A stretch of DNA of 64,000 bases, taken from contig BROG01000030.1 in the NCBI GenBank assembly GCA_030159075.1, forward strand, positions 2,155,001 to 2,219,000. Direction: 5' to 3'. Position 1 is the first letter of the stretch. Each line of letters begins with the position of its first letter. The translations under genes and the position numbers were made by a program. The notes beneath the pieces were generated by a model, which searched no databases, was not told the DNA's origin, and saw only the letters and a list, made by a program, of their open reading frames with translations. This document shows, in pieces, positions 57,495 through 64,000 of this stretch. This DNA comes from Atrina japonica. Lineage: Eukaryota; Mollusca; Bivalvia; Pterioida; Pinnidae.

Positions 57495-58075
57495 TGTTAA
57501 TTTGATCTTTTTTATCTTGAAAGATACTTTATAGATTATTATAATCATTAATGACAGGCATTCAAACATGCGCTATCATTACATTTCATCATTACAAAAT
57601 GATGAAAAATGTCAAAAAAACAATATCAGCGTACTAGAATGTCACTGTTATCCTTATTTTGCAGCTGTATCTACTTTACATAAAAATAAACACATCATTT
57701 TCTGTCCTCTTATCGTTTACTGTCCTATTATCTCATACATCGCGAGATGTCTTAGTATATAATCATTTAAATTGTATATTGATTAAGTCTGGTTTGCACA
57801 GTTGTAGTCTTACAATTATGATTAACTGGCTAACAATTTCAATAAATCTTCAGAAAAAAAGTATTGGTTAATGAACACGTGTCCATGACACTATCATATA
57901 TACATCAGTGGATATCATCATAATTTTCATATAGATTGATCATCTTCTTTAAAACGAATAAAGGTACATTTCGAAACTTACAAATGTTATTCAAGTATTT
58001 GTTGATTACGAAGTCATTTTTCTTCCTTAAGTGCTCAGTCAGCTGCAGACTTATTCATCAAATACATTAACAGTT
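57495..58075. other. Unique AT-rich DNA, nothing recognised
   Basis: Two overlapping short plus-strand ORFs (57568-57762 and 57659-57871) are unassigned. Confidence 0.4.

Positions 58076-58078
<3 letters not shown>

Positions 58079-58168
<90 letters not shown>
58079..58168. repeat. (GA)n array, 90 bp
   Basis: Perfect GA tract on the plus strand, the second in 3 kb with the same strand bias. Confidence 0.98.
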
Positions 58169-58170
<2 letters not shown>

Positions 58171-58477
58171 TGCAATGACACTGAAGTTTTGTTTAAACTC
58201 TCGGCAGTTTTTTTCTAATCACTAAAGTTCAAGGCCATTTGTGTTGAAGGAATATCAATACCAAGCGGAAAAAAGATTTGTTTGCCATTCCTTTGCTTAG
58301 TCCAGAACTACGAAACAATGGCTATTGATATATCAATTTGCAATTATTCACACAATTAAACAAAATTATATGGCACAGTCTGTATAATTACACGTTTACG
58401 TGACCGACATACACACGTATTTAGTCATACACTGAATCGTGCCATTAGAATACGACAATTTGGATACCAGTAACAAC

Positions 58478-58705
58478 GGTCTCAACATGAAATACAAATG
58501 CGAATCTCAAATGGGGTGGGACCAGGGGTAATGGAGTAGTTTGTGTCCCCTATTAGCCTGCTTTACCCGGAAAAACTCTAGAAATAGTTGAAAAGTTCAA
58601 GCTCTGTAGAAGGTCATCAGTTAATTTTAGATCTGATTTTCGAGTGGGAGTCTCTGTATATAGTCGTCTCCAGAATACTATCTAACATTCTCGAGAATGT
58701 CTGAT
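58478..58705 (-). mobile_element. Penelope-like 3' tail, subfamily 2
   Basis: GGTCTCAACATGAAATACAA, TGGGGTGGGACCAGGGG and AGTAGTTTGTGTCCCCTATT match, inverted, the tails at 6.4 and 13.9 kb. CTGTATATAGTCGTCTCCAG then AATACTATCTAACATTCTC matches 62.08-62.12 kb, where RT sequence follows. Confidence 0.65.
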
Positions 58706-58724
58706 ACCTATGATATGATTACCT

Positions 58725-59590
58725 ACTTTGCTTCTGTAATATATTTTAAATCCTTAATCAAAGTTCATTAGTTGTTTTAGTTTTTGTTTCAAAAAGCTAA
58801 TGTGGTGAAATGCATAGCATGCTTTTTAAAGATCTGCGATGTATTCGAACGAAAAATATGTAATAATATTGTTCAGTAATACGTAATATGTACACCATTT
58901 TTGCTTTATCTTGAAATTAACATCAATACCATCATTTTGTAGTGTTATATTTGAAGTTAAAATAGACGTTTGATTAGAATGAGTGAGACAAGCCTTTTCT
59001 TTCTTTTTTTACAATGGTTTAACTTCTGCATCGCAATTGAAACTTGTTCAAGAAGTTAAAACAAATATATAATAGTGACATTAATTAGACAGTCAGGTGC
59101 TTGTTTGATTAATTAAATTGCTTTTTTATTACTTTGTAAATGTCTGTTCACTCTATTAATAAGTACAAACATATCATGCTAACGGTAGCATTTGAATGCA
59201 AGTAAAAACACGAGAAATGGTAGAACAGGCATGTCTTTAAAATCTAGGTGCCACGGAACAACGAGTGAACTCTGACGAGAAGTAAATCCACCTTGAGTCC
59301 ATTGTTAAATTCAGGCCAAGCGATTGATAATAACCTCCCTCCATAAGTAGTAGGACGGAACAAAGCCATTATGTAGCCATCGAATGCACAAAACAATTAT
59401 TCTAAAAACTATTCATTAACGATGTAGCATAGAGTTTGCACCGGTAGTGTGTTTCAATTTTATAGGAAAACAAACAACATAATTATACAAGTGATAAAAA
59501 GATAGTGTTACTTAAGAGTTGATAAAGGGAAGGTTGAAGTCATTACATTTGTCATATATGTTTTGGTCGATAAATTGACAAGGTCAATAT
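58725..59590. other. Unique AT-rich DNA, nothing recognised
   Basis: No feature supported. Confidence 0.45.
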
Positions 59591-59594
59591 TTGG

Positions 59595-60310
59595 TAAATC
59601 GTCTAGAATCCAAACACACAATATTCCGTGATATATCTAATTGCTAGTTTGCTAGGATATACTGTATTTGCGTATGGAAATTGCCGATATCTAACGATGA
59701 AAGCCGATATATCTAAATCTTGAATCAGAGGAGGATACCGTTAATGTTTTTGTCTTCGAATGAATTATGTTTGTATGAATAAAGATACATGTCTGTTGGT
59801 AGTGGGTCACATTTAGTGTCCATTAGATTTCGATTAGTGTCCAATAGTTCCGCAAAGACCAGGGACCCGTTTTCCGTAAGGTCCTAAGTTAAACTTTAAC
59901 TTGGTCTTAGGACTAAGCTTGCGACTTGCGTCCGTTTTACAAAGACTTAGGAACAGTGACTTACGACCAAATAAGGTTGGGTCTTTATGAATACCCAGAG
60001 ACAGTGCATAGACCTAAGTTATTTTTGTGTGTGTACTAATTTATCTTTGTAAATGTAGCAGGTAAAATACTCATAAACTATCTAGATTTTTTTTTGAAAA
60101 TATGCAAAAACGTTTTAAGACTTGATTTTGGGGGTGTTGATAAAACGCTTCTAAGTTTTGTCTAGATATCAAATAACTTAAGACTTACGACCTAGGACTT
60201 GCGACTTCTTGATAAAACGGGTCCAAGGTCTTTACATATCTAAATACATTGTCAATAAAAATTGCAATATGTTTTATATCCATATTTTCAGAATCCTGGT
60301 ACTCTTTAGA
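59595..60310 (-). mobile_element. Penelope-like copy L, subfamily 2, split by a MITE
   Basis: Minus strand: from about 60310 to 60234 the sequence parallels the segment around TEVDMKNMLEF of copy B (ATTGTC..TAAAAATTGCAATATG). It resumes at 59853 with the CAAAGACCA part and continues through the lost GIPMG region, GATATATCTAAAT (YIDD region), and TTGCTAGGATATACTGTATT to 59595. The protein is too decayed to translate. The alignment to copy B is by order and spacing of short matches. Confidence 0.6.
59854..60233. mobile_element. MITE inserted in PLE copy L
   Basis: The left end AAAGACCAGGGACCCGTTTT (59854-59873) and right end AAAACGGGTCCAAGGTCTTT (60214-60233) are inverted copies. The inner parts are rich in the CTTAAGACTTACGACCTAGG / GGTCCTAAGTTAA..CTTAGGAC motif, also inverted. 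It is about 380 bp long with no coding capacity. The CAGGG start is reminiscent of hAT elements, but a clean 8-bp target duplication is not seen. Confidence 0.75.
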
Positions 60311-60314
60311 ATAA

Positions 60315-60695
60315 TCCAGAAATATCAACTTTATATCAAGTTAGTTTTTTTAAGATGCACTACATATTTTAGGGACAGTTGATACAAGTCATTGATATTT
60401 TCCACTGGTTTCAAACCCGAATTGCCTGTCTGGGTAGGAAACTTTGCAGATAATCCATGGTATTTTAATGAAATACTGATATTGGTCTAAATCCAAGTAA
60501 TTTCACAATTAATAGACGGGTGGTTGACAAAACGTACATGTTGTTTTTAGTAGGAAAACAAACGTCCTTGAGTTTTACTTCGGGAATCAGAGGCTTGGTA
60601 GTAAAAAAATATATGTTAGTTTTTATGGTATGAGAGAAGAGATTATAAAACATATACTTTTGGTACTAGCAGCTCATTCAGGTAATTTATAGTTT
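60315..60695. other. Unassigned sequence, possibly more PLE
   Basis: It follows copy L in the direction where more RT would be expected, but I cannot align it. A 62-codon ORF at 60465-60653 is unassigned. Confidence 0.35.
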
Positions 60696-60699
60696 ATAT

Positions 60700-60919
60700 C
60701 AGGGGTTTAAAATCTTTTTTTAGATACTCAAGTTCGGGACTTGGAGATTAAATTTCTAGCAAGTCCAATTGAAAAATTTAAAGTCCATGCCGAATTTTGT
60801 AATAAGTACTACGGTTAAATTATAAATTAATGCAGATGAGGCAAGTCCCTCTATATGCCAAGTCCGAACCCGAATTAACCAAGTCCCGGACTTGGGACTT
60901 GGGGAATTTTGAACCACTG
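60700..60919. mobile_element. hAT-like MITE, 220 bp
   Basis: The ends CAGGGGTTTAAAATC (60700) and GAATTTTGAACCACTG (to 60919) are inverted (CAGtGGTTcAAAATtC). Internal CAAGTCCCGGACTTGGGACT and AAGTTCGGGACTTGG motifs are also mutually inverted. Length, CAG..CTG ends and no ORF fit a non-autonomous hAT element. Confidence 0.75.
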
Positions 60920-60924
60920 TATAT

Positions 60925-61420
60925 TAGTACTGCTTTATCGTATGGTTATTTTAGAACATACGATATCTTTAACCAATTTACATATGCATTAAATGCCATA
61001 TATAGTAGTTTACATTAGTATTGTAAATACATGTACATGTATATTGAAATTCCTCCTTATGTGTTATTGATACTATATGGTCTGTGGAGGGCTCATTTAC
61101 AAACACATTTTCACTATAAAATACTTAAAAGGCTATTCATTTAGTGTAATTTCATTTTGGTGCTCACAAAATAGTCTTGTTCTATCTAAATACAATCTAT
61201 TTCATGAATAGTTGAACAGTTTACAGGTCATGGAGCAAACACAGGGACACTACCATCTTCCAGTATTCAGTACAAATAGATAATTTTAAAAAATGTAGTT
61301 AACAAAACATGAACCAGAATCATGCCATGTTTAGGGGACAAACTGTATACAGAAAATATCCACAAAAGAATGTGATATATAGGTCAGTTATTCAAAGTAT
61401 GGTTGATATTCAGATTTTCA
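60925..61420. other. Unique AT-rich DNA, nothing recognised
   Basis: No feature supported. Confidence 0.45.
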
Positions 61421-61423
61421 GAT

Positions 61424-61534
<111 letters not shown>

Positions 61535-61689
61535 AAGCACTAAAACCAACAACACTATATATCCAAAGGTATCGGATCTAAGCAATTAGAAACGACTTTA
61601 TGATGCACTAAAATGGATACCGACACTGACAAAAAAAGGAGTCAATTTTTCGGGACGACCTGTCCCTTCAGGATTGATATTATAAAAAC

Positions 61690-61748
61690 ATAAAAAACAC
61701 ATACACATACACACTCACACGCACACGCAAGCACACGCACAAACACAC
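61690..61748. repeat. Imperfect (CA)n array
   Basis: AACACATACACATACACACT followed by CACACGCACACGCAAGCACA. Confidence 0.9.
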
Positions 61749-61867
61749 TTGAAATACAAACGAATCGCATCATGTTTAAGGGGAGCATCTTGAAAGTAAA
61801 ATTGAAGAAGTACCAATCAATAATCAAAACTCAAGTCCATTAATGCACCACCAATTAGATGTGCAAA

Positions 61868-62290
61868 TGGTCTCAACATGAAGAACAATTAGGGGACAAG
61901 ACCAGGTGTCCAGAAGGAGTCAGCGTCTTTTGTTGGCATGCCACACCCGTCGCAAATGTTCCATGGAAACTGTTTTAGTTCGATGGACAGGTCATATTCG
62001 GTAAAGAGGTCAAGTTTGGTGATGAGGTCAAGTTCGGTGAAAAGCATGATTGGTGAAACGGAGTCACTGTCTGTGGCCGTGATCCAGAATACTATCTAAT
62101 ATCTCTGAGAGGGGGACTTCATAATATTTAACAAGATCCCCGTATCGACCATAAAACGACGAATCATAGCGTTCAACAACGTAACCTTGTGTAAGTAGTT
62201 TATTAGCTAGTCGTGAACATTCGCAGGGATATATCACTTTTACACAACTATGAAAATTGTCATCTTTATAAATAAGTTTAGTCTTTTCCT
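61868..62290 (-). mobile_element. Penelope-like copy M, subfamily 2
   Basis: Tail part: GGTCTCAACATGAAGAACAA ... GACCAGGTGTCCAGAAGGAG ... GCATGCCACACCCGTCG, as in the other subfamily-2 tails. RT part: CCGTATCGACCATAAAACGA ... CAACGTAACCTTGTGTAAGT, AGTTTATTAGCTAG parallels the C-terminal RT coding of copies B and D. It then jumps to GCAGGGATATATCACTTTTA ... ATGAAAATTGTCATCTTTAT, nearer the catalytic region, with the stretch between lost. This copy proves that the free tails belong to a PLE. Confidence 0.7.
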
Positions 62291-62334
62291 ACTGTAATAT
62301 TGGCCTGATACTAATACACGTCATGCTAAGCTTA

Positions 62335-64000
62335 AATAGGGTGTTGAAAAATTCTTTTTCGAATTTTGAACTAATAGCCTGCTCCATTGAAATGCATTCA
62401 AATTAAAAAAGCCACACAAAAACATATGAAAAACGATAATTAACAGGAAGTGGGGTAGTAGATAGTAAATAAATATGACAGGCATTAAAGGACGTATTTA
62501 AATGCTGTATTAAAGTGTTAAACATATCTTAACAATTTAAATACTTAATTACGCTGAGGTTAGCTATACCTCATTTAAATGTTATAGCAGGATGCATACT
62601 ATGTATTAAATTTTTTTATTTTTTCAAAAGAACAAAATCATTATCTATTTTCCTACAGCATAAATTACAAACATAGACACTATTATAAGAATCTGGAAAT
62701 GTAGACATACAAGAAGATAATTTTAATCGTATACTGCCATGCGATTCACACCAAAATTTGTAACGTTCAGAGATATTGTTCCCGACCATATCATTATATA
62801 ACCATACACCTGATTTATATATATAGTTGTAATTAACAACACCGATATACACACATTTCTTACATAACTCTCATGTACATCTGATGTATTTCCGCGAGAC
62901 ATGAGTGACTCCCTCATTCAGTGGACAATCTATATTACAATGACAAAAAATTATGTTATCAATTAGTTTCTAGCTTCCAGACCGTGAGACTTCTAGACTC
63001 TCCTACTAGAAATTATGACGCTTTGAATTATTATCTGACCAGAATCAATATACGTATGACCGTTTAATTATCTAAAACTCTTTATTTGAGCCTAAAACAT
63101 ATATGAACCATAAGGCAGTTCTCAAAGCAATGGAAATGTGTAGCATGATAAGATATCTCTATGAAGAAAGCTATTTCAAGTCGTTATTGAATTGTCAAGC
63201 TTGCCATAAAATTATCGTACGGGTTTCAATATTAATCATTGTCTGACTGCAGACAATGAGTGTTAAACTAGTGTTAGATTCCCAACGATGTATCTTGAGT
63301 CGACCCCAGGACTATCAATTTGCAATGCAAGAACCTTGTTAAAATTGACATATAGATTGTCGAATATGAGTTGTCAACGGTAGCGAGATCTTCACGCGAT
63401 GTAAGAGGTGATGTATTTCTGATCTATCTATTTCAAGGTTAATTTTGAAGTTTATAATTTATCAACCATACCGTTATATGCATACTCTGATATTTCAACT
63501 GAAATAAATTTATCAAGACATGTTTGTGGCTAACCGCTTAGTGAATGAATGCAATAGGAGCATAATAACCATAGATCAAACGCATGTACTTCCTTTTATA
63601 TTTTCTCTGCTTTGAAGCCCAACTCTGTATAAAGAGCACCTGACCTGTCTACAAATGCTAACAAGAAGGAAGGGTTACTAACCCATGTAATGAATGAGTA
63701 GTTTAACTACAGAATAAAACTATTTCCTTGTAATGATGAATTTCAATGACTGAGAATTCACAATTTCATTACAAAAAGTAGCCAGGTCTCGTTTTCAGAA
63801 ATAGTAACACCATATCATGGAAATTGGGAATCACTTCTCAATACAGAAATTCTTAATTTAGGAATACACTAACATATCTATTCACTTTCAAACGTTTATT
63901 GGCATTCGCATGTATACTCTAAAGCCAACAACATGTCTTTTTCTAACGAAACTGACAGTTTTTAAAACAGAGAATGAAGACTGGTGTAATTTTAAATCTA
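62335..64000. other. AT-rich DNA, nothing assigned
   Basis: Two overlapping minus-strand ORFs (62616-62852 and 62723-62917) contain a GVWLYNDMV stretch, faintly like a LINE C-terminal motif, but too short to call. The rest shows no feature. Confidence 0.4.

Noticed and set aside
62616..62917. LINE C-terminal domain
   Set aside because: Only a GVWLYNDMV-like stretch suggests it. Frames are broken and no second motif supports it.

Overview
The window is eukaryotic, AT-rich, gene-poor and heavily repetitive. The best fit is a lophotrochozoan animal, most likely a bivalve mollusc. The grounds are Penelope-like reverse transcriptase copies, tRNA-derived SINEs with the GTTGAGT..GGCGTTAAAC-type tail familiar from molluscs, a mariner relic, hammerhead-ribozyme repeats and long tri- and tetranucleotide arrays. 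This taxon call is inferred from remembered family resemblance, not from a search. I find no convincing complete host gene. The only host-coding candidates are a weak pair of exon-like blocks near 8.97-9.35 kb and a few orphan ORFs.

Layout: 0-9.4 kb holds three tandem arrays (1.6-2.4, 3.4-4.2 and 7.5-8.5 kb) and a 453-bp tandem duplication carrying a charged, phosphosite-like ORF. 9.5-14.4 kb holds Penelope-like (PLE) copies, including two arranged head to tail, a hammerhead-like motif and a tRNA-derived SINE. 15.2-19 kb holds a SINE, a dead mariner transposase cut off by an (ACT)n array, and a PLE copy starting just after that array. 19.5-25.5 kb holds a TCTA array, two hammerhead-like units in tandem, PLE fragments, a motif-rich region (22.2-23.2 kb), and a hairpin-rich repeat split by a PLE copy. 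27-38 kb holds AT, AGT and GTAT arrays, the best-preserved PLE RT, a LINE fragment and two more hammerhead-like motifs. 39-43 kb has PLE scraps, a MITE and a long inverted repeat. 44-53.4 kb is almost all satellite: 47-, 47/48- and 45-bp minisatellites, (CTA)n and (TCTA)n, with a PLE tail and a full SINE lodged inside. 54-64 kb has GA, AT and 119-bp repeats, two MITEs and a second, more diverged PLE subfamily.

The unifying theme is one PLE lineage and its satellites. About 17 pieces of at least two subfamilies are present. First-subfamily tails end at the same 3' terminus and carry the same stem-loop. No copy keeps a recognisable GIY-YIG endonuclease. Five hammerhead-like motifs (cores CTGATGA / GAAA / GTC with complementary stem I) lie beside or inside PLE debris, one pair in a 349-bp tandem like the pseudo-LTR or retrozyme layout. 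Every RT copy is broken, so the window looks like a graveyard; whether any hammerhead still cleaves is open. Long ORFs in the repeat arrays result from repeat period or composition and are not reported as proteins.
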